A DNA stretch of 64,000 nt from DASZIT01 sp963709665 (GTDB lineage: Bacteria; Actinomycetota; Acidimicrobiia; Acidimicrobiales; RAAP-2), in the NCBI GenBank assembly GCA_963709665.1, contig CAVPWU010000002.1, positions 1,426,001 through 1,490,000 of the forward strand, in the 5' to 3' direction. Below, piece by piece: positions 43,874 to 52,269 of the stretch. The translations under genes and the position numbers were made by a program. The stretch's first letter is position 1. Each line of letters opens with the position of its first letter. The notes beneath the pieces are model-generated. The model searched no databases, was not told the origin of the DNA, and saw only the letters and a list, made by a program, of their open reading frames with translations.

Positions 43874-44359
43874 TCAGCCGGTCGCCCGGGAGGCGGCCCG
43901 CACCACGGTGCGCTCGAGGATGCCCAGCGTGGCCCGGATGGCCGCCTCCGAGATGATCGGGAAGATGTCGGCCTCCCGCCACACCGGGTCGATCTCCGAC
44001 CAGTCGTAGTAGGAGGTCACCAGCGTGCCCCCCTCCACGGGCTCGAGCCGGTACCCGTAGATGTGGCCGATCGGGGGACGGATCTCCCCCAGAATGGTCC
44101 AGGCGATCTCCCGGTCCGGAACGAAGGAGGTGATGGTCACCGTCACGTCGTACCGGCCCATCGGGTAGTCGTTCAGCGCCTCGCGGTCCATGTGGACCAC
44201 GAAGGAGTCGCCCACGGCGGTGACCGGGTCCCCGGTGGCGTCCATCAGCATGCCGGTGCTGTCGATGGTCACGTGGCCCTGCGGGTCGGCCAGGACGGCG
44301 AAGAGGGCACCCGCCTCCGCCGGGATGGTGCGCTGGATCTCGATCCGCTCGTCGCTCAT
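43874..44359 (-). CDS. SRPBCC-family protein
   Basis: A 161-residue START/Bet v 1-like protein. It opens with IEIQRTIPAEAGALFAVLADPQGHVTIDSTG, the usual first strand and helices of polyketide-cyclase/dehydrase-like SRPBCC proteins, and continues YDVTVTITSFVPDREIAWTILG and GGTLVTSYYDWSEI. These bind hydrophobic ligands in a deep cavity. It is in a leftward series with the DUF7064/7065-type protein and the phosphotransferase, which hints at a role in lipid or steroid-like substrate handling. Confidence 0.88.
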   Translation of the reverse strand: MSDERIEIQRTIPAEAGALFAVLADPQGHVTIDSTGMLMDATGDPVTAVGDSFVVHMDREALNDYPMGRYDVTVTITSFVPDREIAWTILGEIRPPIGHIYGYRLEPVEGGTLVTSYYDWSEIDPVWREADIFPIISEAAIRATLGILERTVVRAASRATG

Positions 44360-44417
44360 CGCCCCATCCTGCCATCGGCGACCCGGTGGCGCCGGGGCCA
44401 CGCCGGGCCGGCGGCGC

Positions 44418-45347
44418 CTAGACGGGCTGGGGCTGGCCCCACTCCACCCAGCCCAGCCCCGAGCGACCGTCCTCGGCGGTGAACCGCGCCAGCGCCCGGG
44501 GGAAGCGGCAGAGCTTCCCATCCGGGGACTCGAGGAGCACCGGGCCGAAGGCGATCGGCTCGAGGGTGAGGGCCAGGCCGCTCGGCTGGTAGGTGGCGGT
44601 GGCGCCGACCGGGAAGCCCTCCGCCCCCAGCTCCTCGACCACCGCACCGTCGGTGAGTGCCTCGACCGACCCTTCCCGCTGGATGTACCCGACGCCGAAC
44701 TGCTGGTCCGGGAACCGGATGTTGGTCAGGTGGACCCGGGTGCCGTCGTCGAGTCGGGCGGCCGACCAGCACCAGCGGAACGCCCACCAGTCGCGCTCCC
44801 CCCACGAGTGGTCGCGCTGGCCCTGACCCACCACCTCGATGCGCTCCTCCCCGACGGAGACCGATCCGGTGACCAGGCAGGGGATCTCGTACCGGGTGGT
44901 GATGTCGTACTGGTAGGGCGTGCCGTCGGTCTCCCAGGTCAGATCCAGGCCGATCCGGGTGGGCCGGCCCGGCTCCCGGCGGTAGACGGCGGCGGGGTCG
45001 GCGTGGACGGCGGCCACCGCCGACCCCCGCACGCTCATGGTCCCCAGCGGACGCTCCACCACCGCGGCCACGTCCACTCCCCCGGACCCGAGGACCAGAC
45101 CGGTGCCCTCCCCCACCGGCAGGTCGTAGGCGAGCGAGGTGACCAGCGGCCGGTCCCGGCCCAGGATCACCGTGGTCCACCAGGTGACCCCGAGGTTGGG
45201 ATACAGGCCGATCCGGGCGTAGCCGGCGATGGCCCCGTCGTCGGCCACGAAGTCGAGGTAGACCGACTCGTTCCAGTACGGAAGGTCGGCCGGGTGGTGG
45301 CGACCCTCGTCGTCCGGGTCGACCCGGTGGGGATCGTGGTCGGTCAT
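44418..45347 (-). CDS. DUF7064/DUF7065-type (CrtC-like lipocalin) protein
   Basis: A 309-residue protein of two lipocalin-like halves. The first contains WNESVYLDFVADDGAIAGYARIGLYPNLG, and the second the marker GQGQRDHSWGERDWWAFRWCWSA near residue 185, seen in hydroxyneurosporene-synthase-like and DUF7064/7065 proteins. Such genes are common in actinobacterial catabolic islands next to phosphotransferase-family genes, as here. No reaction is known; lipid or terpenoid binding is possible. Confidence 0.78.
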   Translation of the reverse strand: MTDHDPHRVDPDDEGRHHPADLPYWNESVYLDFVADDGAIAGYARIGLYPNLGVTWWTTVILGRDRPLVTSLAYDLPVGEGTGLVLGSGGVDVAAVVERPLGTMSVRGSAVAAVHADPAAVYRREPGRPTRIGLDLTWETDGTPYQYDITTRYEIPCLVTGSVSVGEERIEVVGQGQRDHSWGERDWWAFRWCWSAARLDDGTRVHLTNIRFPDQQFGVGYIQREGSVEALTDGAVVEELGAEGFPVGATATYQPSGLALTLEPIAFGPVLLESPDGKLCRFPRALARFTAEDGRSGLGWVEWGQPQPV

Positions 45348-45374
45348 CGATGCTCCATTCGTGCAGGCGGTGGG

Positions 45375-46469
45375 TCAGGCATCGGCGGGCAGGGTGGCTT
45401 CGGCGTCGAGGTCCAGGGCCTGCTGGGCGTAGCGCCTCACGCTGGTGACGAACATCTCGTCCCCCCGATCGGTCCGCTTCACCAGCATGGACGCCCCGAT
45501 GGACATCAGCAGCCCCCCGAAGCAGAGCGAGCGGATCTCCTCCTCGAGGCGGCCGAGCGGGAAGCCGGTGACCCCCTGGTCCACCAGGGCGTCATGGTAG
45601 GTCCGGACCAGCCGGTCGTGGTGCCGCCGGCGGTCGTCGGTGGTCAGGCTGCCACCCACGAAGTAGGCCACGTCGGACGCCGCCGACCCCCGGGAGGCGG
45701 TCTGCCAGTCCACCACCACCGGCCGGCGCTCCCCCGGGCAGAACAGCAGGTTGTCGAGCCGGAAGTCCCCGTGCACCACGGTGACCGGCGCCGGTCGGTC
45801 GGACAGCCAGGGACCCAGCCGACCGATGAACCGGCCGCAGAGATCGAGGTGGGCGTCGTCCAGGAGGTCGCCGTACCGCTCGACGAAGCCGGGCCACAGG
45901 GGGGTGACCACGTCCACCAGAAACCGGTCGGCGGCCGGCCCGCCCCGTTCCAGCCACCGTGACCCGCCGTCGGCACCGGACGACCAGGTCGGTCCGTGCA
46001 GTCCGGCCAGCTCCACCAGGGCCGCCTCCGCCTCGTCGACGTCACACCCCCGGAGCTGGTCGCCCTGCACGCCGTCGACCACGTCGTCGAGCACGATCAC
46101 GAACCAACCGGCCTCCGGCTCGAAGCTGGCGTGATGGCAGGCGGGGATCCGGGTCCGGACCCGGCCGGCCACCTCCGAGTAGAAGCCCACCTCCACCTCG
46201 TAGGCCTGGGTCATCAGGCCGGTGCTCCGGCTCTGGCCGTCCTCCGAGGCGAATTTGGCCACCACCGAGCCGGGGGCCCCGGCCCCGGTGGTGGCGAAGC
46301 TGATCCGGACGGTGTCCGCCATCTGCCCGGTGCCGACCGGGCTGGAGGTGAACGACGCCACCTCCTCGCCGGCCGCCAGCCGGCCGCTCCCGGTGAGCAC
46401 CGAGGTGAGCCAGGCGGCGGTGACGTCCTCGGGCCGCCGGATGGGGGCGCCGTCGACGGGGGTGCTCAC
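45375..46469 (-). CDS. Phosphotransferase-family (aminoglycoside/choline kinase-like) protein
   Basis: A 364-residue kinase-like protein. The catalytic loop is VVHGDFRLDNLLFCPG near residue 237 and the metal-binding segment VVVDWQTASRGSAASDVAYFVGG follows. The N-terminal lobe includes TVRISFATTGAGAPGSVVAKFAS with the nucleotide-binding Lys. This subfamily, frequent in actinobacterial lipid/steroid catabolic clusters, includes EcKinase- and acyl-CoA dehydrogenase-associated forms that phosphorylate small hydroxylated molecules. The GTG start at 46469, 4 bp after the upstream stop, is preferred over an upstream ATG at 46517. Confidence 0.85.
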   Translation of the reverse strand: MSTPVDGAPIRRPEDVTAAWLTSVLTGSGRLAAGEEVASFTSSPVGTGQMADTVRISFATTGAGAPGSVVAKFASEDGQSRSTGLMTQAYEVEVGFYSEVAGRVRTRIPACHHASFEPEAGWFVIVLDDVVDGVQGDQLRGCDVDEAEAALVELAGLHGPTWSSGADGGSRWLERGGPAADRFLVDVVTPLWPGFVERYGDLLDDAHLDLCGRFIGRLGPWLSDRPAPVTVVHGDFRLDNLLFCPGERRPVVVDWQTASRGSAASDVAYFVGGSLTTDDRRRHHDRLVRTYHDALVDQGVTGFPLGRLEEEIRSLCFGGLLMSIGASMLVKRTDRGDEMFVTSVRRYAQQALDLDAEATLPADA

Positions 46470-46473
46470 CGGC

Positions 46474-47118
46474 TCACTGGGGGAGGGAGATGTCGCGCCC
46501 CACGTCCCGGGAGGCATCCACCCCCTCGACGAACACCTCCACCACCGGCTCGTCGCGGTCGTCGAACTCGGTCCGGAGCGCCCGCGACATCACCGCGTGC
46601 TGCAGGTAGAGGGAGGCGATGTAGGTGAGCTCCAGGATCTCCTCGTCGCTCAACGCCTCCCGCAGGGCGTCGAAGAGGCCGTCGGGCACCCGGCCCCGGT
46701 CGAGGACCAGGCAGTCGGTGTAGGCCAGCACCAGGCGCTCGGTCGGCGCGAAGCAGTCGGCGGCCGTCCAGTGCGGGACCGCCTCGATCACCGCGTCGTC
46801 GGTCCCGAGGGACCGGAGGGACTTGCAGTGCTGGGAGAAGACGAAGGAGCTCCCCGCCGCCCAGCCCGCCCGCGCCTGGGCGAGCTCCCGGAGCCGGGGG
46901 GCCAGCTTGCGGTTCGGGCTCTGGTAGAGGCCGAACCCCTGGACAGCGTGCTCCAGCACGTCGGGCACCAGGGCGAACACCGTCCACCAGTCCCCCGACG
47001 ACCCGGTGGCCGTACCCGGCTGGGCGACCGGGTCCCGCCCCTCGAAGAGGAAGTCGTACATCAGGGTGACGATGGGGGCCTCGGCCTCCGACTTGGGCAC
47101 CTGGCGCAGGCGGGGCAC
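46474..47118 (-). CDS. Carboxymuconolactone decarboxylase-like (AhpD-type) protein
   Basis: A 214-residue all-alpha protein. The AhpD/CMD core is LAPRLRELAQARAGWAAGSSFVFSQHCKSLRSLG near residues 72-105. Family members with redox activity carry CxxC here; this one has SQHC, so the first Cys is replaced and peroxidase-like activity is doubtful. A second helix set follows (ERLVLAYTDCLVLDRG, LSDEEILELTYIASLYLQHAVMSRAL). It sits between the VOC protein and the phosphotransferase with gaps of 9 and 4 bp, clearly one operon. Confidence 0.82.
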   Translation of the reverse strand: MPRLRQVPKSEAEAPIVTLMYDFLFEGRDPVAQPGTATGSSGDWWTVFALVPDVLEHAVQGFGLYQSPNRKLAPRLRELAQARAGWAAGSSFVFSQHCKSLRSLGTDDAVIEAVPHWTAADCFAPTERLVLAYTDCLVLDRGRVPDGLFDALREALSDEEILELTYIASLYLQHAVMSRALRTEFDDRDEPVVEVFVEGVDASRDVGRDISLPQ

Positions 47119-47127
47119 CGGCCGGCC

Positions 47128-47685
47128 TCAGGCCCGGACCCGGTCGACCGCCCGGGCGGGCACCACCCGGGTGTCCTCGGCGGTGAAGGCCCGGGTCCAG
47201 CAGGCGAACTCCAGCAGGATCCCGTCGGGATCCTGGAAGTAGATGGAGCGCACGAAGACCCCCGGATGCAGGTGGTCGGAGATGCCCCACTCGCTGTCGT
47301 CGTGGTTGGCGACCTCCGTGCAGTCGATGCCGGCCTCCCGCAGGCGGTCGCGGTACTCGTCGATCCGCTCGGGGGGCACGGCGAAGGCCACGTGGTTCAT
47401 CGAGCCGATGGCACTGGTCAGCGAGCCCTGATCGGGACGCCCGGCGGGGGCCGCCACCCCCGGGGAGGCGGGCGGGGCGTCCGGGAACCAGAAGAAGGCG
47501 AGGGTGTCCCCACCGCCGCAGTCGAAGAAGAAGTGCTGGCCCATCCCGGCCGGCAGCTCCAGCGTCTTGACCAACGGCATCCCCAGCACGTTGACGTAGA
47601 AGTCGACGGTCCGCTCCATGTCCCGGCAGACCAGCGCCAGGTGGTTGATGCCCCGGAACTCGAACGTCCGATCGTCACTCCCCAT
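47128..47685 (-). CDS. VOC-superfamily (glyoxalase/dioxygenase-fold) protein
   Basis: A 185-residue vicinal-oxygen-chelate protein with two beta-alpha-beta-beta-beta modules. The first begins GINHLALVCRDMERTVDFYVNVLGMPLVK with the first metal-binding His; the second contains MNHVAFAVPPERIDEYRDRLREAGI and ends SIYFQDPDGILLEFACWT with the metal-binding Glu. This suits a type I extradiol dioxygenase-like or glyoxalase-like enzyme. It is the first gene of the leftward operon facing the NUDIX gene. The ATG follows GGGGGGATCC. Confidence 0.9.
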   Translation of the reverse strand: MGSDDRTFEFRGINHLALVCRDMERTVDFYVNVLGMPLVKTLELPAGMGQHFFFDCGGGDTLAFFWFPDAPPASPGVAAPAGRPDQGSLTSAIGSMNHVAFAVPPERIDEYRDRLREAGIDCTEVANHDDSEWGISDHLHPGVFVRSIYFQDPDGILLEFACWTRAFTAEDTRVVPARAVDRVRA

Positions 47686-47766
47686 GGATCCCCCCGGGTA
47701 CTCGCAGCCGATTCGTCCCCCACCGTAGATGCTGGCCTCCCCGATCGCCGTAGTCTTCGTTCCACC

Positions 47767-48288
47767 ATGGCAAAACCCCTCCGCCCCGACGACGTGACCG
47801 GCGGGTACCGCCGGCGCGACCTGTTCGCCGAGGGCATCTGGCCTCTGGCCCCCAAGCCCCGGTTCGGGGGCGCCGTCTTCGACACCGGTGGGCGGATCCT
47901 CCTCCGGGAGCCGAGCAACCACTACGGCGGCTACCACTGGACGTTCCCCAAGGGGAGGCCGGACAACGGCGAGCACCCCACCCAGACCGCCCTCCGGGAG
48001 ACCACCGAGGAGACCGGTCACCGTCCCCGGATCGTCGGCCACCTGCCCGGGGCCTTCTCGGCCGGCCCCCACGCCACGGCCAACTACTTCTATGTCATGG
48101 AGGATCACGACGGCCTGGTCGATCCCGGGGCCATGGAGCGGAACGGCGAGACCAGCGACCTGCGGTGGGCCACCCTCGAGGAGGGGGAGGAGCTGATCGG
48201 GGCGACCGCCACCGCCGGTGGCCGCCGGCGGGACCTGGAGATCCTGCACGCCGCCTTCCGTGAGCTCGGCCGGTCCGTCGGGCCCTGA
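47767..48288 (+). CDS. NUDIX hydrolase
   Basis: A 173-residue NUDIX protein. The Nudix box is recognisable as GRPDNGEHPTQTALRETTEETG near residues 63-84, with a shortened but conserved REttEEtG core that binds metal. The segment YHWTFPKGRPDNGE is typical of subfamilies that hydrolyse NTP or ADP-linked substrates. It is divergent from the VOC gene, with about 80 bp between the starts; the TetR-type regulator follows 110 bp downstream on the same strand. Confidence 0.9.
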   Translation: MAKPLRPDDVTGGYRRRDLFAEGIWPLAPKPRFGGAVFDTGGRILLREPSNHYGGYHWTFPKGRPDNGEHPTQTALRETTEETGHRPRIVGHLPGAFSAGPHATANYFYVMEDHDGLVDPGAMERNGETSDLRWATLEEGEELIGATATAGGRRRDLEILHAAFRELGRSVGP

Positions 48289-48344
48289 CCGCCGCCGGCC
48301 GCCCGATTCCCGGGCTCGGGACCGCTCCGGACCCTTGCATCGGG

Positions 48345-48397
48345 GGGCACAGGAGATTTCCTGTGACTTGGGCCACCCGGGTGGGTACCATCAGTGC
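48345..48397 (+). promoter_or_regulatory. Candidate operator/promoter before the TetR-family gene
   Basis: A less GC-rich stretch contains the near-palindrome GGAGATTTCC at about 48352-48361 and a short gap to the TetR start. TetR regulators often bind such inverted repeats in front of their own genes. The evidence is only the symmetry and position. Confidence 0.3.
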
Positions 48398-49057
48398 ATG
48401 AGGACTGACATCATCAAGAAGTCCATCCCCGACGGGCTCGGCGATCAGCCGTTCGGTCTCGTCGTCGAGGATCACGAGGCCGACCCCGACTACGACGGCC
48501 GACTCCTCCGGGGCGAGCGCACCCGCCGCCACATCGCCCAGGCGATGATCGAGCTCATCGAGGAGGGGAATCCCCGCCCCACCGCCCGCCTGATCGCCGA
48601 GCGGGCCGGCGTCTCCCTCCGACTCGTCTTCCACCACTTCGACGACGTGGACGAGGTGTTTCAGGAGGGCGCCATCATCCAGGCCCAGCGCCACTGGAAG
48701 AAGGTCGTACCCATCCCCTCGACCGGTGCGGTGGCCCAGCGGGCCGACGCCGTGTCCCGCCAACGTCGCCAGCTCTACGTGGCCATCACCCCGGTGCGGC
48801 GGGCCTTCATCGCCCGCTCGGCGGAGTTGGGGGCCACCGGGCAGATCCTCGAGGTCTCCCGCCGCCTCCTGCGGGAGCAGCTGGCCCAGACCTTCGAGCC
48901 CGAGCTCACCGCCGCCGGCCCCGAGTCGGAGCTGCTGCTCGACGCCATCGAGTCGGCCACCTGCTGGGAGGTGTGGGACACCCTGCGCCTGGGTCGGCGG
49001 ACGGCGGCTGCCGCCCAGCGGGTCATGCAGTTCTCGCTGACCGCCCTGCTGAGCTGA
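48398..49057 (+). CDS. TetR-family transcriptional regulator
   Basis: A 219-residue regulator. The DNA-binding helix-turn-helix is ERTRRHIAQAMIELIEEGNPRPTARLIAERAGVSLRLVFHHFDDVDEVF near residues 38-90, with the FHHFxDxDEV ending characteristic of TetR. The ligand-binding C-terminal part includes RRAFIARSAELGATGQILEVSRRLLREQLAQTF. It probably controls the catabolic or detoxification genes at 43.9-47.7 kb, judged only by closeness. ATG start. Confidence 0.9.
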   Translation: MRTDIIKKSIPDGLGDQPFGLVVEDHEADPDYDGRLLRGERTRRHIAQAMIELIEEGNPRPTARLIAERAGVSLRLVFHHFDDVDEVFQEGAIIQAQRHWKKVVPIPSTGAVAQRADAVSRQRRQLYVAITPVRRAFIARSAELGATGQILEVSRRLLREQLAQTFEPELTAAGPESELLLDAIESATCWEVWDTLRLGRRTAAAAQRVMQFSLTALLS

Positions 49058-49069
49058 CCGGCCGGGGCC

Positions 49070-49659
49070 CTAGCGGGTCCAAGGGGTCTCGTTGTACCCC
49101 TGCAGCGTCACGCCGGCCGGCCCCTGACCGATCCGGGTGATCGAGGCGGTGGCCAGGTAGAGGCGCCACGCCCCCACGTCCGGGAGGCCGACCGCCCAGC
49201 AGGTGGCGGCCTTGATCGGCGAGACGTGACTCACCACCACCACATCGCCGTCGCCCCGGGCCCCCCGACCGTCGACGGCGAAGAGCTCCTCGCAGGCCCC
49301 GGCCACCCGGGACCCCACTTCCGCCAACGTCTCCCCCCGGGGGGACGGAAGTGGGGGTCGGAGCGCCACTCCCGCCACAGTTCGGCGGGCACGTCGGCCA
49401 GGGGCCGACCGTCGAAGCTCCCGTAGTCGACCTCGATCCACCGTTCGTCGACCTCGATGGGCAGCCCGAACCCGAGGGCCTCGGCCGTGGCCCGGGCCCG
49501 TCCCAGCGGGCTCGAGACCACCCGGGTCACCCCCTGGAGGGCGGCACCCACCGCCTTGGCCTGGTCGATCCCCCGCTCGGTGAGGGGAAGGTCGATCCGG
49601 CCGGCCAGCAGCCCGGCCTGGTTCCCGGTCGATTCGCCGTGTCGCACCAGGATCAGCAT
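49070..49659 (-). CDS. Histidine phosphatase (phosphoglycerate-mutase-like), one apparent frameshift
   Basis: About 196 residues when a frameshift is bridged. The catalytic phosphohistidine motif LILVRHGESTGNQAGLLAG opens the protein, with VVSSPLGRARATAEALG near residue 45 and the second His in VVVVSHVSPIKAATCWAVGLP near 140. At 49330-49342 a run of six C and six G breaks the frame between DPHFRPP and GETLAEVGSRVAGACEEL; loss of one G explains it. This enzyme often follows a zinc-ribbon (DUF164-like) gene and may be part of an RNase HI/acid-phosphatase-type group; the substrate is unknown. Confidence 0.85.
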
Positions 49660-49663
49660 CGTC

Positions 49664-50380
49664 TCAGTGCACCAGGATCCGTCCGCACTGGTCACAGGTG
49701 GCGAACTCCTCGGGGGGCAGGCGCCGGATCCGCTCCACCTCCTTGGACGGGAGGGTGAGGTGGCATCCGTCGCACTGGTCGCCGACCAGACGGGCGGCGC
49801 CCACCCCACCCAGGTGGGACCGGAGCGCCTCGTACCGGTCGGCCAGGTCGGCGGGGAGCCGCACGGCCACCTCGGCCCGCTCGCCCTCCTCGACGGCGAT
49901 CGACTCGTCGATGGAGCGGAGCGACTCCTCGACCACGGTCCGGAGGCGCCGGGCCTCCTCGGCCAGCTCCGCCAGGCTCCGCTCGTTCTCGGCGAGGGCG
50001 ACGTCGAGGGGGTCCTCCTCCTCCACCAGGGCCAGCTCCTGCTCCTCGAACTCGGCCTGGCGCTCGGCCAGGTGGTGGACCTCGGTGTCCATGGCCTGCA
50101 GGTCCCGGGCGGCGGTGACCTCCCCACCCAGCATCCGCTGCTCGAGGGTGTGCCGTCGGGCCGCCGACGAGGCGATCTGTTCCTCGAGCGACCGCTGACG
50201 GGCGGCCAGCTCGTCGACACGGGACCGCAGCTCCGCGCCGTCGGCGGTCAGGGCCGCCGCCCGCTCCTCCACCGCCCGGAGCTCGGCCTGCTCGGGGAGG
50301 GTGACCTTGCGGCGACGGAGCTGGTCGAGGGTGGTGTCGTGCAGCTGGACCTCCAGCAACGTGTCGAACGGCTCGGTCAT
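49664..50380 (-). CDS. C4-type zinc-ribbon coiled-coil protein
   Basis: A 238-residue protein. Residues 10-170 form a long coiled coil (LRAVEERAAALTADGAELRSRVDELAARQRSLEEQ ... LAENERSLAELAEEARRLRTVV). The C-terminal part has a C4 zinc ribbon: VGDQCDGCHLTLP near 200 and FATCDQCGRILVH at the end. This is the DUF164/CT398-type family, found in most actinobacteria beside an Nif3-like or phosphatase gene. ATG behind GGAGGAGCCGTC; the NUDIX stop overlaps its start. Confidence 0.92.
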   Translation of the reverse strand: MTEPFDTLLEVQLHDTTLDQLRRRKVTLPEQAELRAVEERAAALTADGAELRSRVDELAARQRSLEEQIASSAARRHTLEQRMLGGEVTAARDLQAMDTEVHHLAERQAEFEEQELALVEEEDPLDVALAENERSLAELAEEARRLRTVVEESLRSIDESIAVEEGERAEVAVRLPADLADRYEALRSHLGGVGAARLVGDQCDGCHLTLPSKEVERIRRLPPEEFATCDQCGRILVH

Positions 50381-50940
50381 GACGGCTCCTCCCACTCCCC
50401 GGACCCGGCCAGGGTAGGCACGACTCTACGGGCGGAACGGAGGGCCCCCGACAGGCCCTCGTCGGCCAGCCGGTCGGCCTCCTCCCAGGCGAACCACGCC
50501 ACCTGCTGGCTCTCCCCCGGCGGAGGGTCCGGGTCGGCGTCCGGGGCGGTGGCCAGGAAGCAGAGATCGAGGTGGACGTGACCCCGGGCGGCGGTGTGGA
50601 CGTCGAGGCGGAGCAGGAGGGGGCCGCCGTCCGGGTGGGTCACCGGGAGGCCGGTCTCCTCGAGGCACTCCCGGAGGGCGGCCTCGGCCGGTGGCTCGCC
50701 GGGCTCGAGGTGGCCCCCGGGCTGGAGCCACCGGCCCAGGCGCCGGTGCTTGTGGAGGAGCACCCCCCGGGTTCCGACCACGATGGCGGAGGCGGTGACG
50801 TGGGTGGGGTCGGCGTGCTCGTCGAGGGGTCGGTCGAGCCGGTCGAACGCCGCCAGAAACGCCAGCCGGGCCGTCGCCTCGCGCCGGTCACCGGGTCGGT
50901 GGTCGACGACGGTGGCCCGCACCGCTGCCGTGGCGTCCAT
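50377..50940 (-). CDS. NUDIX hydrolase
   Basis: About 187 residues. The Nudix box is GGHLEPGEPPAEAALRECLEETGL near residues 78-100, followed by conserved strands (LLRLDVHTAARGHVHLDLCFLATAP). The first 45 residues are a helical extension (REATARLAFLAAFDRLDRPLDEHADPTHVT) typical of a MutT-like subfamily that acts on nucleotides or sugar-nucleotides. ATG at 50940 is used; an in-frame GTG at 50952 is an alternative. It overlaps the zinc-ribbon gene by 4 nt. Confidence 0.88.
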   Translation of the reverse strand: MDATAAVRATVVDHRPGDRREATARLAFLAAFDRLDRPLDEHADPTHVTASAIVVGTRGVLLHKHRRLGRWLQPGGHLEPGEPPAEAALRECLEETGLPVTHPDGGPLLLRLDVHTAARGHVHLDLCFLATAPDADPDPPPGESQQVAWFAWEEADRLADEGLSGALRSARRVVPTLAGSGEWEEPS

Positions 50941-50973
50941 CGGGGTGTCCACCCGACGCCGTCCCGATCCCGC

Positions 50974-51681
50974 TCAGGTCCCGGCGTCGTCGAGGCCGAG
51001 CCCGGTCCGCACCTCGTCGAGCCGGGCCCGCAACGTCGCCACCTCGTCCCGGAGCGCTCCGATGGCCGACCAGACCTCGGGAGGCACGTCCGCCTCCCCG
51101 GGCACCGCCGCCTCCGCGGGGGAGGGTGCGACCTCGGCGGTCGGGTCCGCCTCCCCCAGCAGGTGGGCGACCCGCCCCTCCTTCTGGCCCGGACGGCGGG
51201 GCACCGGCGCCACCAGGCCTCCCGCCTGGGCGGCCAGCAGCTCGAGCTCGTGGTCGATCGACCCCAGGTCCTCGAACTCGACCATCCGCTCGGTGCGGCT
51301 GCGGAGCTCGCCCACCGTCTGGGGGCCCCGGAGCAGCAGTACGGCCAGGATGGCCAGCTGGCGCCGGTCGAGCCCCAGCACGTCCCCGAGCAGGTGCTCG
51401 TAGCGGAGCACCGACCGACCGTGGGTGGGGTGGACGAAGCGGGTCAGCCCCCGCTGCTTCAGGGTCCGGACGGCCAGCTCGGTGGTCGCCTCGTCGTAGG
51501 CCACCACCGGCTGGCGATTCGACGTCTGGTTGCAGGCGAGGGTGAGGGCGTTCAGCGTCAACGGGTACTGCTGGGGCGTGGTCAGCTGCTTCTCGACCAG
51601 CGCCCCCAGGACCCGGACCTGCTCGGCGGGGAGCCGGAGACGACCGTCGTCCTCCGGACCGGGGTCGTCGACCACGGTCAC
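50974..51681 (-). CDS. yceH: YceH/DUF480-family protein
   Basis: A 235-residue protein of the UPF0502 family. Diagnostic segments are LGALVEKQLTTPQQYPLTLNALTLACNQTSNRQPVV near residues 25-60, and LAVLLLRGPQTVGELRSRTERM near 115. The two parts are winged-helix domains. A C-terminal extension with Pro/Ala linker and a predicted coiled helix (IGALRDEVATLRARLDEVRTGL) follows. Function uncharacterised; a DNA-binding role is inferred from the fold. GTG start. Confidence 0.88.
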   Translation of the reverse strand: MTVVDDPGPEDDGRLRLPAEQVRVLGALVEKQLTTPQQYPLTLNALTLACNQTSNRQPVVAYDEATTELAVRTLKQRGLTRFVHPTHGRSVLRYEHLLGDVLGLDRRQLAILAVLLLRGPQTVGELRSRTERMVEFEDLGSIDHELELLAAQAGGLVAPVPRRPGQKEGRVAHLLGEADPTAEVAPSPAEAAVPGEADVPPEVWSAIGALRDEVATLRARLDEVRTGLGLDDAGT

Positions 51682-51763
51682 CGGTGACCCCGGTCGGGAG
51701 GGGGACCGGCACCGCCGCCGCCCGGGAGCGTGCAGGCGTCGGCCGGGGTGGGCGACGTGGCGA

Positions 51764-51994
51764 TCAGGCGGACTTGCGACGCTGGCGGTGGATACGGCGC
51801 CGCTCGCGCTCGGTGGCTCCGCCCCAGATGCCCTCACGCTCCCGGTTGGCCAGGGCGAACTCCAGGCACGCCTCGCGTACGGCGCACTGGTCGCAGATGG
51901 CCTTGGCCTCGTCGGCCTCCTCGTCGGAGACCGGGTAGAACACGTCAGGTTCGATGCCCCGGCAGGCAGCGTGCTTGCGCCAGGTGGCACTCAT
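51764..51994 (-). CDS. WhiB-family iron-sulfur transcription factor
   Basis: A 76-residue WhiB protein. The four cluster-binding cysteines are in KHAACRG near residue 11 and KAICDQCAVREACLEF near 33-42; the turn GIWGG near 56 and the basic tail ERERRRIHRQRRKSA complete the family pattern. WhiB proteins hold a [4Fe-4S] cluster, bind the primary sigma factor and are confined to actinobacteria and their phages. It is short, close to the minimal form. Two repeats lie immediately upstream (see 51995-52034). Confidence 0.96.
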   Translation of the reverse strand: MSATWRKHAACRGIEPDVFYPVSDEEADEAKAICDQCAVREACLEFALANREREGIWGGATERERRRIHRQRRKSA

Positions 51995-52034
51995 GGGAAC
52001 GTCACTTTCAGCTGATGAGTAGGGGGTACGTCAC
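51995..52034 (-). promoter_or_regulatory. Direct repeats upstream of whiB
   Basis: GGGAACGTCAC (51995-52005) and GGGTACGTCAC (52024-52034) are 11-bp direct repeats with one mismatch, 29 bp apart. The first touches the whiB start codon and would overlap its ribosome-binding region. A regulator bound here could block translation initiation or transcription. No strong ribosome-binding site was seen. Confidence 0.4.
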
Positions 52035-52269
52035 ACTCCGCCGACATTTGCGCTGCGGTGACCTGGGAGAACGCGGCCTACCGGCGAGAACAGGCGGAAC
52101 AGCCAGTATGGCCCACCGGAGCCGTGGATGTCCACCCTTAGCACCGATTTCGACCGGCCCGGACCACACGGCCCTGCCCGGGGCCGTTCGCGCCCCCGAT
52201 CGGAGGTGGCCGGAGGATGTCTAGGCTCAGCCCCCGGCTGGCCCCGACCAGGGCCGAGGGGGAGGACCC

